Below are positions 12,317 to 23,005 of a stretch of 64,000 nt of DNA, piece by piece. Source of the DNA: Seriola aureovittata (taxonomy: Eukaryota > Chordata > Actinopteri > Carangiformes > Carangidae). Under the pieces are notes generated by a model. It was not told the DNA's origin. It saw nothing but the letters and a program-made list of their open reading frames with translations, and ran no database searches. The position numbers and the translations under genes were made by a program. Location: the NCBI RefSeq assembly GCF_021018895.1, contig NC_079380.1, forward strand, positions 2,701,736-2,765,735. Reading direction: 5' to 3'. Positions within the stretch are counted from its first letter, which is position 1, and every line of letters begins with the position of its first letter.

Positions 12317-13431
12317 CTCAGTGTGACAGAGGCAGCGGAGCCGCTTCACCTCTGCTTCTCCCCGTTAAACATTTTATCTGTGTGGAGGAGAATGAATGCC
12401 AGGTGCTCTCTCGCGCTGGACAAGCCGGCCTCTGGCGGCCACAGGCCCACCCCAGCGGTGAGCGTCAGATAGGGAGTCTATGGAGGCTCACACGGCTTTT
12501 TTTCCCTTAAGGGGCCATGATAGAGCACTCTGCCCGCACGGCCCTAATGGATCACTGACTCATGGAGCTTCTTTCTTTCTTTATCTGGCCTATTACTGGC
12601 ATTTTCTGTCTGAGCCCAAGTGTTTTGTTCAATTGTTATTATTTTTTAGTTCTTTTTTTTTTTTTAACAGAATAGGATTAGGAAAATTAGTAATTACTGC
12701 TTTAAATCTAACCCTGATCTCCCGTGAGCAAAAATCCAAAAATATCATATTTTAGAAATATTTAGGACACCACCGTCTTCAACACAGAGATTTGATTTAT
12801 AGCTACATGTCATCTTGTCATTACGTTTTTCTTTGTTACCCCGTTTAAAACTTTTAAATATCTTGACGTGCAGTTGTAATAATAATGCGTTCGTTTTCTC
12901 CGAGCTGTTAAAAATCTACTGTGATGCAAGAACAGCCTGATATTCAGCAGCAATGATGGCTTCCGGACATGCACTCCTCTGCTCGAGGATGAGTGAGGTA
13001 ACAGCAGAGCAGATGGAATACAGTAAATCACAGGCTGTGCGGAAGGCAGAGGTTGACAGAAATAGGTTACCTACATCAGTCACAGGGAAAATATACACTC
13101 AGGCCACATCCGCCATTACACAACAAGAGTGTCACGTCCGGCTTTAATAACACCCGACACGATGGGGTAGTGCTTAATTACAAATACATTAAAATTAATA
13201 AACATGAAACTTCATGAATTAATGTGAAAATACCTAATATAGTCATATTTAAAACAATTCTTAAAAAATGCTTTATTTCATTTTAATTGACCTGGGATCA
13301 ATTGCTGAAAAATGATAAATAATTAGCGAAAAACGTAATAAAAGTAAGCTAACTAATTATTTTACAACTAAAAGCCTATCACTATTAATAGTAATACATA
13401 GTCTACTATTTTATTACTACTACTAATTGAT

Positions 13432-13437
13432 AATAAC

Positions 13438-13470
<33 letters not shown>
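13432..13470. repeat. (AAT)n trinucleotide tract
   Basis: About 11 AAT units within AT-rich DNA 0.25 kb upstream of the hoxb3a acceptor. Confidence 0.95.
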
Positions 13471-13472
<2 letters not shown>

Positions 13473-13720
13473 TACAAATATTGCATCGCTTTATAAATGA
13501 AATAAACATTTAACATTATTACAAGAACACAGTTTGCCCTCTTCGTGCCCCCACCACCAGAGCATCTGCAGGCTGTGCACTGGGCTCAGAGGGGAGGGGG
13601 AGGGTAAGGGGGGGTGAGGAAAGAAAAGCTGTGGTTTCTATTCATGTCATGGCGCCTTTCATTGAAGGAAGATGGATTTATCGCTCTTATTTCTTTATTC
13701 TGCCTCTCCTAACCTTTCAG

Positions 13721-13841
13721 GTCAGATTGCAGGGGACCGTTGGAGAGACGCTGTCACGTGACCCCCGGTACCAAATGGTCTTCCGGCAGTGGTTTTCAAC
13801 AAGGACCGGAGCACAAGCAGACGCCGCCACTTCCCTCAGAA
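13721..13841 (+). other. hoxb3a: hoxb3a 5'UTR part of the first coding exon
   Basis: It starts directly after the acceptor AG at 13719-13720 and runs to the initiator ATG. It holds one upstream ATG at 13775 (C at -3, G at +4). This opens a 98-codon frame that overlaps the main start out of frame and ends at 14071. A CACGTG E-box is at 13755-13760. Confidence 0.6.
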
Positions 13842-16800
13842 ATGCAGAAGACAACATACTACGACAACTCCTCGACGCTTTTCGGTGGCTACTCGTCGTA
13901 CCAGGTGCAGGGGGCGGCAGCGGCGGCAGCGGCAGCAGCCGCCAACGGCTTTGGGGGCTACGATGCCCCGGTCCCAGTGTCCCACCACCAGCCGGCCTTC
14001 CAGTCGGCGACCCATCTGGATGTGGATTCGTACCAGCGCTCTGCCTGCTCGTTACAGTCGCTGGGCAGTAACAGTGGCCACCAGCAGCAGCAGCAGCTAG
14101 CCAAGACCAAGGAGCTGAATGGCAGCTGCATGCGGCCCAGCCTGCCACCTGAGCACCACCCCGGCTCCCAGGTGTCCCCCCCACTGCCCCCCAACCCCAG
14201 CAGCGGTAGTACAGGGGCTCAGCAGCCAGGGGGCAGTAATGGGGCTTCCTCAGCCTCTAAATCAGCCCCCAATAAGTCGTCTAATTCCTCCTCCTCCACA
14301 TCATCCTCCTCCTCCTCACTGCCCCCCAACCCGACCTTGGCCAAGCAGATCTTCCCCTGGATGAAAGAGTGTCGTCAGACGACCAAGCAGAAAAACTGTT
14401 CACCGAGCAACAACTCTGGCAACGGTGTGTTAGACTACACCTGTCTCTGTCTCTGTCTCTCTGTCTGTCTTTGCTTTGGTTTCCTCCACACAGTACCACA
14501 GCAGCAACATGGCTTAGCCGAATAATTATTCCTCCTTCCTCCTGTGTTTCTCTCTCTCATTACTCCTTTTCTCAGCTCATTCTCTCCTCCATCCATTTCT
14601 TTCCTCCTTCATTTTCCTTCCTCATTAGCGTCTTTGTTCCTATTATCCCGCCTTCTCCTTCCCATCACCAAGACCCTCTTTCCTCACCTCTCTTATCAAC
14701 ATCCTCTTTCAAGCCCCAAATCCCCAGAGGGTTTAAAAAGGTTTCTTCAGACTATTATGGCAAAATAGGTTTCCACAGGCACTGGATTAGACAGGGAGGT
14801 GACCACAGGCAAACAGTCGAGCTGGTTATTATTTTGCTGTGGTTGGTGGCTCAGTCTGTTCTGGTTTTACCCAAATGATATTGTTTTTTAATTGAACTAA
14901 TGTTGCTGGAAAGCTGGCTTCACTGAAGCATTTAAAGATGAAAATGATGAGCCTAAAATAAGAATCAGTTCTGCTTTTCATTAAAGTTATTTAACTGACT
15001 TGAGTGACTCGGAAAACCTTTGCTATGTCAAGCAGCCAATCGTAAAAGAGGTCAAAGGGCAGAGGGATGGCAGGGTGACAAATGTTTCTGCAAACCTAGA
15101 GGAGTGCTAAAGTAAACAAGTGAAACCAGGAGGAAAATCTATATTGTTAAGAGCAAAGAAAAACCATATACTTGTAGGGAAAGGAAAGTTTTTCGTGTTA
15201 GATGAATCGATCCTGTCTCATAGAAATTAGATTTATGTGCAACTCATTTGCAACAGCACTTTACATTTTGAAGGAAACGTAATTGTAATCAGAACGTAAA
15301 GAGAAAAGGTCAATTTATGTATTTGTGAAGTCGCAAATATGTTGACTCTTTTATTTTAATAAGTAAAAGTAATAATAATAATTATAAGGTTAATGCTTTA
15401 CACCGACACATTAAATCTTATGGCTCTGTTCAGACTCTCACAGCACTTGGTTAAGGTTATAGGGAAAGATCCTGGTCTGGTTTAATGACTTCAGACACAA
15501 CCTGTTTATTTAAAACCACCATCTCCCCCTGACCTGAACCAAAGTGCTTTTGTTGCCTGAACAGTCGGGCCTGTGGATCTGAACCCTGGTCTCTGGTGTG
15601 ACGGTCCTGCAGCTTTGAGCCTGCTGCTAATAAATGTAGTGCTTCATTCAAAAAGAAAAAGAAAACATAGCCTCCAGTAATCCAGCCAGCGATTACGTTG
15701 CCACCACAATGTTACTGTTTTGTAGTATACGAATGCAGACAGGGTTGGATGGATGCCACTGTTACATCTGTGTGTTGAGTGCAGAGATGGAGTCAGGAGG
15801 CTGTTGCATAAAGACGTAGAGGAAACAGGGGGAAACAGTTGCCTCTGAGGTGGAAAAAATACACTTACAAGCACATTCATCTGTTCACATGCACAAATGT
15901 AAAAACAACAAGTTGTGGTTTTGGGGGGAGAACTGCTCTTTGGTGATCAACAGCTGAGTGCACAAGCCCTGTTGTAACAGTGAGGTTGCCAGGTGCAGCA
16001 AAATTGCATCAGTACAGACCTGTACTAAACTCACTGACCAGATCTGGCAAGTTGTGCTAAAAGGAAGACCCTGCACAGAAGAGCTGGGCGGATGGATATG
16101 CTATTGTTAATTGTGAAAAAAGTCCCAATGTATAAGAAGGGAAAGGTTATATGTTGAATGTTATTGGAAGAAGGGGATCACAGGATCAGTGCAGTACTAG
16201 CAGAGGACACAGGTAGAACACAAGACATTTTTTATAGAGTATTCAGTGTCAGATCTGAAGTGCATGGACCTAAAACAGTTGGATGTGATAGAGGAATAAA
16301 CCTCCATGGCATTTTGTCTTTACACTGACTTTCTCATCAGTGACAACTGAGCAGTTCATTACAGCAACAGTACCGCCAGTTATAGACAGTCTGGCTAACC
16401 AGCTGCCAGAGGCCTACAGCCAATAGCCTGTACACCTTCATTTACATCCTCCCCTCCACCCTGCACCTCCTCCCTTCTTTTCTTGCTCTCCACCCTCTGG
16501 TTATGATATGACTTCCCATTGCTCTCCTTCCTCCCCTTCCTGGCCTCCTCCTACTCCTCCTCCTCCTCCTCCTCCTCTCCTTTTTGCACATCCTTGGGAA
16601 GCCACTGCAAGAAGGAAGATAATAACAGGATGAATTTAAATGTCATGTACGATAACAGATGAATAGATTTTCAGAGAGAGGGAGAATGACAAGCAGATAT
16701 TTGAAATGAAAAAATGATAAATTTGAATATCATCTGCATGCGTGATAAAGAAAACAGTCACTGACACATGTTACTGTATATTATTTGAATTGGAAGTTAT

Positions 16801-19800
16801 CAATGAGAAAAGAATCTGCTCCGCCATAATGAAAATGAGTCTTCAAAAGTCTCTCAGCTGACTGAGCAGAGCGCTGAGAGGAGATTAGACTGTTTATTGA
16901 TGAGAATTTTAAACAGTCATTTAGAGAGTGCCACTGTTCTGTGAGACAGATGACACAGTGGCTACCTCTCTCACCTCGCTCTCTCTCTGACCATAGAAGT
17001 AAACACCACAGTCAACTGTTTCCACCGCGAGGAGAATTAGAGAGGGACAGGATCTCAGTGCTTGTTTTGAACTGTGCTGTATGAACACATGAACAAAGAC
17101 ATGAAACCTTCACCTGAAGAAAAATCTTGAGTAGGCCTGAACAATTAATACGAATATTACTGAAATCACAATATAACCAAGAGCAATATCCAAATTGCAG
17201 GAGGTGCAAAAATCACATTATCATCATTTTAAAAAAAATGATTTTTCATTGTAAATGTAAATGCAAAAATAACCATTCCAACTGAAATTATGAGTCATAT
17301 CTGCCAAAATAGTCACAATATGTTTTTCTTTTGTATATCGTTCTGCCCTAACCTTGTGACATCAGGCATGACCCCTCTGGAGGGACTAACAAAACACTAC
17401 AGCTTACTACAACTTAAATGTCATGTAAATAGTTCTGTCCGATAGCTCTGTCATTATGACACTGTCATATGCAAACGTAACTGCTGGGAACTGGGATCAT
17501 TCAGGTTGTAAACATCTGTAAACAGCCAGTTTAGTCAAATTTATCTGGAAAAGAAAACAAAGACGAACTAAATCTAAACTAAATATCCATCACAGTTTAG
17601 GTTACGGCTTCTTGCTTCAACTTTGACCCACTGTACTTGCCGTAGTTCTCCACACTCACACAAGTTCCTTCTTGTGTAAATGAAAGATTATTAATAACTT
17701 TGGGTTCGACCTTCAAACATACTCTCAGTTTCCAGTTTATTAGGTACACCCAGCTAAATCGAACACATCCTCCTTTCATGAAGGTTCTAACGCTCACTTT
17801 TTGATTAAACTACTTTTAGACAGGATGTAGTTTGTGGTGCTGTTAAATTCAATTGTGTTATATTAGTCTATTCAACAATCATCTAGAGTCCTGGCTGCTA
17901 TGGCCTTATGATAAAACAATTAGCTTCCTGCTGAAAGTAACATACACATTACCATAAAAAAAATTACATTCATCACTTGCACTCAGGGAGAGTGTCTTAC
18001 AAAGAGCCAGTGTAGCAGGTTTCCACTGGTGTCATGAAATTTACTTAAAGGTCCCATATAGTCTAAAGTCTCTGTCCATGTGTAGTGTGATTATAGATCA
18101 GGTCTAGGTTCTATATTAATACTGTGAAAGTATCAAAGCCTCAGTCCACAGAGAAATGCACACAGCCTGTATTCAGAAACTGAGCCTTAAAACCAGCTGT
18201 CAGGACTTCTGGAACTTTGTGATGTCACAACAAAGCAGTCACCTCTCTCAGCCATGCCCCGCCCACTCGGACCCACGATCCAACCTGGCAGGATTTGGTT
18301 TCTCTGAGTGTTTACCTGAAATCTGCTGTATTTTTATTGGATCACTCAGGATCACTTGGCTCAATGGTGGTTTTTGATACTTAGAACCACAAATATATCT
18401 TCTTATGGATATCAGGATTTAATATATAAAACACAGAAGTGTAAAATATGGGACATTTAAGAGAAACAGCAGTTGAATCAAATCGAACAATAATCCTAGA
18501 AGATGTGATAGAAGCTTTTTCACGTAATCCTCCAACTTCCTGCTGAAGTGTCTCTGAGCAGGTTTCTGAACACCTCCCAGCTGCATTAGAAGTCATAGTT
18601 ATTATGACATAGGAAGTTAGACTTTAGCTGGCGAGCCAAATGAAGACAGCGCATGTCAACTTCACTTCCTGCTTATAGTCCTGCTGCTGCAGCTGCTGTT
18701 GCTGTTGGGGGTTTATCTTCCCAGCCAAGATGCAATTTAGCCGCCCTTGGCCAGCACCAAGGCCTCGGTCTCTTAATAAATGCCACTGTTATGAAGTGTT
18801 GACAACTAATATCAAGGGATAATTCAGCTGGCCTGCCTGGACCCCCCTCTGCTTTATTAAGAACCTGAATGATTTCTGTTTCCTCCAGCATGCAGCCTGA
18901 TTATGTTTTATTCTCTTTGCCTTTCTGGCTCTCTCACTTTTTATTTCATCATCTTTTTTATCTGTTTCTTACTCCTCCTTTCTGGTTTCTTTCTCCCACT
19001 TTCACACTCTTCCTTTTCTGGGTTTTTTATGCCCTCATGTTTTTTTTTTCTTTGCTTTTTTTCTCTACATGTTCTACATTTTTTCTTGTATTTTTCTCAC
19101 TTGCCGTGTCTCTGTTCAACATTTTGTGTCCTCAGCCTCCGGAGGAGCTGAGAGCGGGAGCAGCGGGGAGAAGAGTCCTACCAGTGGATCGTCGGCGTCG
19201 TCTAAGCGGGCTCGTACGGCGTACACCAGCGCCCAGCTGGTGGAGCTGGAGAAAGAGTTCCACTTCAACCGGTACCTGTGCCGGCCACGGCGTGTGGAGA
19301 TGGCCAACCTGCTCAACTTGTCTGAACGCCAGATCAAGATCTGGTTCCAGAATCGGCGTATGAAGTACAAGAAGGACCAGAAGTCCAAGGGCCTGAGCTC
19401 CAGCTCTGGAGGGCCCTCACCCACCGGCTCCCCGCCCCTGCCCATGCAGTCTTCAGCCAGCTTCCTCAACTCGATACACTCCATGGGAGGGGGAGGCGGG
19501 GGAGGAGGGGCCGGGTACGATGCCCCATCTCCACCATCTTTTGGAAAGCCCCACCAGGGAGTGTCTTACTCCATGTCCACTGCCTATTCCAATGTCCCCA
19601 TGAAGGGCTGCCCCTCCCAGCAGAAGTATGGCGCCCCAGATCCGGACTATGGTGACCCCCATCCCCACCACGGTCTCGTACAGGCCAACAGCGCTGGCTA
19701 CGGGACTCCCACCAACATGCAGGCCAGTCCAGTCTACGTGGGGGGCGGCAGCTACGTGGAACCCATGCCAGGCTCGGGGCCCTCCATTTACGGGCTAAAC

Positions 19801-20007
19801 CACCTTGGCCCCACGCCACCCCACCACCAAACTATGGACTACAATGGCGCAGGGCCCATGTCGGCCGCCAACCAGCACCATGTGGGTGGAGGGGGCCCCC
19901 CAGGTACCTGTGACCCGCCCACACACCCGACGTACACTGAGCTGTCAGCGCACCACACCTCGACTCAGGGCAGAATCCAGGAAGCACCCAAGCTCACTCA
20001 CCTGTAG
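13842..20007 (+). CDS. hoxb3a: hoxb3a, homeobox protein Hox-B3a (two coding exons)
   Basis: This is a sequence-specific nuclear transcription factor of paralogue group 3. Coding exons are 13842-14424 and 19136-20007. The donor (g|gtgtgt) and acceptor (ctcag|cc) are both phase 1 and join to an Ala codon, giving 484 residues. The N-terminus [20 protein letters not shown] is the conserved HoxB3 start. A 10-Ala run lies at residues 25-34, followed by [17 protein letters not shown] and [10 protein letters not shown] blocks and a Ser-rich linker. The PBX-binding hexapeptide is IFPWMKE (FPWM at 171-174). The homeodomain is residues 217-276 (19201-19380), with helix 3 [14 protein letters not shown] carrying Q50 and N51. 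The C-terminus is Gly/Pro/Tyr-rich and ends [12 protein letters not shown], as in HoxB3 proteins. The ATG at 13842 has G at -3; no other in-frame ATG precedes it in the 5'UTR exon. An out-of-frame upstream ATG at 13775 overlaps the start. Length is slightly above mammalian HOXB3, owing to Ala, Ser and Gly runs. Assignment to the 'a' copy rests on the neighbouring b2 gene. Confidence 0.96.
15049..15061 (+). promoter_or_regulatory. DR1-like nuclear receptor motif in the hoxb3a intron
   Basis: AGGTCA-A-AGGGCA is a direct repeat of nuclear-receptor half-sites with one-base spacing and one mismatch in the second half-site. It is a motif match only; the expected chance rate for such matches in 64 kb is not negligible. 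Confidence 0.25.
17143..17340 (-). repeat. Dispersed repeat family 2, copy in the hoxb3a intron
   Basis: The reverse complement shares CATATTGTGA, TTTTGGCAGATAT and GGAATGGTTATTTTTGCATTT blocks with 41283-41470 and 63596-63775. The flanking 'tatatcgttctgcccta' resembles the ends of AT-rich non-autonomous fish DNA transposons. It is degenerate and non-coding. Confidence 0.6.
18047..18410 (+). repeat. Dispersed repeat family 1, copy A (internally deleted)
   Basis: It starts AAAGGTCCCATATAGTCTAA and contains blocks found nearly unchanged at 36273-36755 (reverse) and 59388-59730. These include GAAAGTATCAAAGCCTCAG, TTGTGATGTCACAACAAAGC and CTGAGTGTTTACCTGAAATC. Compared with the 36-kb copy, the central part (GATTGGCTCACTGACC region) is missing. 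It has no coding capacity and is probably a non-autonomous mobile element. Confidence 0.8.
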
Positions 20008-20708
20008 CAGGTTTGGAACAAAATGACAACGTAGAACATAGTGAAGACGACACAGAACAAGTAACATGACGCGACTCACTAACAGACTAGCTAAGATGTG
20101 TGGACTCCACCGCTACTGCTGCAAAGGGACGGCAGGAGAGACAAAACAAGACAGGCAGGAGCCATCCTGTGGTTTGTCCTGTGCTCTGCACTCACAAATC
20201 AGTGTTATGTGTTGTCCAGCCCCACCCTGTTTCCACTGCCCTCGCCAGTCTGATCAGGTCCAGAGCTTCCACTGGTACCTTGAAAGTGCAGTTAATTTCA
20301 TTTCAACCAAACAGAGGTTGTGTCTGTGAGTTAGTAGCAGCAGTGCAGCCCAACCATGAACCATTAATTACATCACCAAAAACACAAAAAAAGATAAAAT
20401 ACACATCCTGCAATATAAAAGCAGTTAAATCACTTGTAGCTGCTAAAACTTTCACAAAATGTTTTAGTCTTGGACCAAACTCACTAACTTCTCTCTCCTG
20501 TTTTATCTTCACATCCTCATACAGGACGTGAGGAAAGAAAATTGTTTAATTTAACAGTGTATTATCACTTTTCATTCATTTCAGAAAAACAGAAATCTTC
20601 ATTCATTTTACCAATGTTTACAAATTTTAAGATGAACCCTTTTATGGATATTCACATTCTACTCCTGAGTGTTAATGGCCCCAGGGTGGTGAATCATACT
20701 GTAGACAC

Positions 20709-20747
20709 GGGAGACAAGGTGGACAGTCGATTGTCCACCACGCTCCC
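20709..20747 (+). other. Strong RNA hairpin in the hoxb3a 3'UTR
   Basis: GGGAG (20709-20713) pairs with CTCCC (20743-20747), and GGTGGACA (20718-20725) pairs perfectly with TGTCCACC (20732-20739) around a 6-base loop. An outer CCCAGGG (20680-20686) can pair with CCCTGGG (20746-20752) as an alternative closing stem. It ends a few bases before AATAAA at 20756. Confidence 0.55.
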
Positions 20748-20755
20748 CTGGGAAC

Positions 20756-20761
20756 AATAAA
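20756..20761 (+). terminator. hoxb3a: Candidate proximal poly(A) signal of hoxb3a
   Basis: AATAAA lies 0.75 kb after the stop codon and directly 3' of the hairpin. Downstream GT-rich sequence (about 20800-20840) is compatible with cleavage here. Two other signals lie further downstream. Confidence 0.35.
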
Positions 20762-21599
20762 GCTCCTCTTGTGGCATTAGTGCAGAGACATATCAGCAGC
20801 TGTGTGGCATGGCAACATGTACGGTGAGCACCATTGTTTGGTCAGTATTCATTAGTCTAATAATCTGCTGCACACTCGATCTTAAAATTGCAGAATTAAC
20901 TAAACAAAGCTGATGTTCATTAAAATATGTCTCCAAAAAAAGATAAAAAATAAAAGGAATATCTAAATTACTCAGCAAATGAATTGAGCATAATTGTCTA
21001 CCGGTGATAAAATCCTCCCTCCATGTATTACTGGACTTTTCCAAACAACTCTTGCTCAGACGGAGGAGAGTGCAGTAGTAGTTCAGATAGTATGTAGTAA
21101 AGAGAAAAGCCTATAATAGCTCTGTTAGAGCTAGTATGTGGTTTAAAATTGTACTTTGATAATAAAATCACCCCCTAAGACACACACATACACAGACAGC
21201 TCTCCCGCCTGGTAAATGAAATAGTTGAGATTTTAATGGGCAGTTAACGAGGTGGTTAGATTTATGACGCTGAGCTCTCTCCCCTCCAGGCAACACATGC
21301 TGTTGTCAGCCGGGCTGAGCTATGTGAAGGGCTCTGCCCCTTCATCAGCTGGGGAGGAAGAACAGGAATATATGGCTAGAGCTGGCAGCACTCGTCTCCT
21401 CCTACCACCCCCCCCCCCACCCAGTTCCACAAAGTACATAAAAACCCCCGGATGGTTGTCCCCTCACTGTCTCGTTTTGTCTCCTGTCGTACCTGTCTCT
21501 GTCCGTCCAAACCGAATCACAAGTAACCCACTGTCTCCTGTCTGTGGCAGCAGCACACAGCTTCTGAAGGAGGCTAAACTTTTCCACCACCTCCCACTG

Positions 21600-21664
21600 C
21601 CCCCCCCCCCCCCCCCCCGCCCCACACACACACACACACACACATACACACATACACACATACA
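21600..21664. repeat. poly(C)-(CA)n tract
   Basis: About 19 C followed by CA/CATA units. Confidence 0.95.
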
Positions 21665-21797
21665 TCCATCACCCATGCACATGCACTCACCACCATTCCC
21701 ATCACTCTAACAGGGTTTATGAAGCTACGAGCTCAGATGCTAAACTAGCTCCCATAGACACACACGTGTGTTAGGCTACGTTAGCTAATCACACCTT

Positions 21798-21840
<43 letters not shown>

Positions 21841-22022
21841 CAACGCTAAGCTAGCTTCCTTTCGTTGACACACATCCACAGCTGGGTTGTTCCAGCTGTT
21901 GACATCTTCAAACAAACATGGAAGAGAAATCTTTAATGTTCTTATTTTAGCACATCATCGACACAGGGTAAATAATAAGAGTGGAGAACACTTATTTATT
22001 TATGTTTGGGTAAGTTATTGCC

Positions 22023-22025
<3 letters not shown>

Positions 22026-22090
<65 letters not shown>

Positions 22091-22098
22091 CCTCTCTT
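22026..22098. repeat. (CT)n microsatellite
   Basis: CT array with a CCCTCG interruption; an AC array lies nearby at 21800-21839. Confidence 0.96.
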
Positions 22099-22980
22099 TT
22101 TGGAAGGGTTCACTTACATTAGCGCCACACCAATGCGTTAAAGTCCACATTTTATATTTTGTTTTGTTCTCACATATCTTGACTTTTAACGTGGATACAG
22201 GGTATATATTTGAACAAAAATGCATGTCCCAGAAATCTGAGCTGGTGTGCATCCCACATTTTTAAAAGCACTGGGTTTATTGTGTCTGAACAGTCAGTGA
22301 GAGCAGTTTGGGGACAACACACACCAAAACCCTTACACTCACTGATGCTCTGAGAGTAAACCAGTGGTTTTTAAAATGCAGATTCATACACATGCTTTTC
22401 ACATCTGGGCATCATTGTTGCACTTAGAGTTTACATTTTGATGGTTAAAGGTAAAAAATAATAATAATAAAATCTTATTTTGAAGACGGAAGGCCCTCCA
22501 ATCAAAGCGTCTTTCGTCAATGTGTGTTCAAGTGAACATTCATATCTAAATATTTATTTGTTATAGCCAGTTTAAAAAAGACTTTCTGTTTTGTATTATT
22601 ATTTATCCTTCATGTATTTATATCAAGAAAAAATACTGTACTTTTTTAGTATTTACCTGTTATGAAAGAAAAAAAAAAACAACGTTGTGTTTCTTCTTGT
22701 CCATTGTACTGAAGTTAAATTTTTTAGTTCTTGTATTTTAGAAGAAAATAAGTAGTTTTTATGTTCCTATAATGACCCTTGTACATAAATGTCTTGGCTT
22801 GTACAAGGAAAAAGGCAAGGCTGGGGATTGGTGACCCGCCCTGCCATAGTCAGAAAAGTTAGACAAACTATTAGCTGGAAAAAAGAACGAGTCTTTTTGG
22901 AGAAGAACAACTTCTTTCTTTGTCATTTGTAGCTCCCTTTTCTTTGATTGTTGAGAGAGTTGTCTGTCAAACAATTCTTT

Positions 22981-22986
22981 AATAAA
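22981..22986 (+). terminator. hoxb3a: Candidate distal poly(A) signal of hoxb3a
   Basis: AATAAA is followed by GGTTATGTTATTC and then a TTTTGTG stretch, at the end of an AT-rich, low-repeat region typical of long vertebrate 3'UTRs. No transcript evidence is available. Confidence 0.3.
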
Positions 22987-23005
22987 AGGTTATGTTATTC
23001 AGAGC

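Larger units (their letters stand above)
10418..13720 (+). other. hoxb3a: Predicted 5'UTR intron of hoxb3a
   Basis: It is bounded by the donor at 10417-10418 and by a pyrimidine-rich acceptor (aacctttcag, AG at 13719-13720). It contains a TGATTTATGG PBX-HOX motif at 10542-10551, long CT/GT arrays, an AC array at 12252-12314 and an AAT tract at 13432-13470. The last 100 bases (about 13,620-13,720) look constrained: a short block with TTTATCGC and few repeats. No coding frame is supported. Confidence 0.5.
14425..19135 (+). other. hoxb3a: hoxb3a coding intron
   Basis: This is a 4711-bp phase-1 intron between the hexapeptide exon and the homeobox exon. It holds a DR1-like motif (15049-15061), a TCC tract (16546-16580), a minus-orientation copy of dispersed repeat family 2 (17143-17340), a short 'TTTATTAGGTACACC' fish-repeat fragment (17737-17751), and a copy of dispersed family 1 (18047-18410). 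A repeat-free block at 18690-18870, just before the long pyrimidine tract of the acceptor, may be a conserved element. Retention of the intron would give a 227-residue protein without a homeodomain (stop at 14523-14525). Confidence 0.85.
20008..23005 (+). other. hoxb3a: hoxb3a 3'UTR and immediate downstream DNA
   Basis: Candidate poly(A) signals AATAAA occur at 20756-20761, 21161-21166 and 22981-22986. A strong hairpin directly precedes the first. The AT-rich stretch 22440-22990, ending AATAAAAGGTTATG, looks like a long-3'UTR terminus, so distal polyadenylation is plausible. Microsatellites at 21600-21664, 21800-21839 and 22026-22098 interrupt it. No open frame is supported. Confidence 0.45.

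Noticed and set aside
1..13720. mir-10 gene or hoxb4a coding exon
   Set aside because: I looked for the mir-10 seed context and for a group-4 homeobox and saw neither; both probably lie left of the window.
13717..14194. Long minus-strand frames opposite hoxb3a exon 1 (also opposite exon 2, hoxb2a and hoxb1a exons)
   Set aside because: They are shadows of GC-rich coding sequence. They have no domain, no splice context and low-complexity composition.
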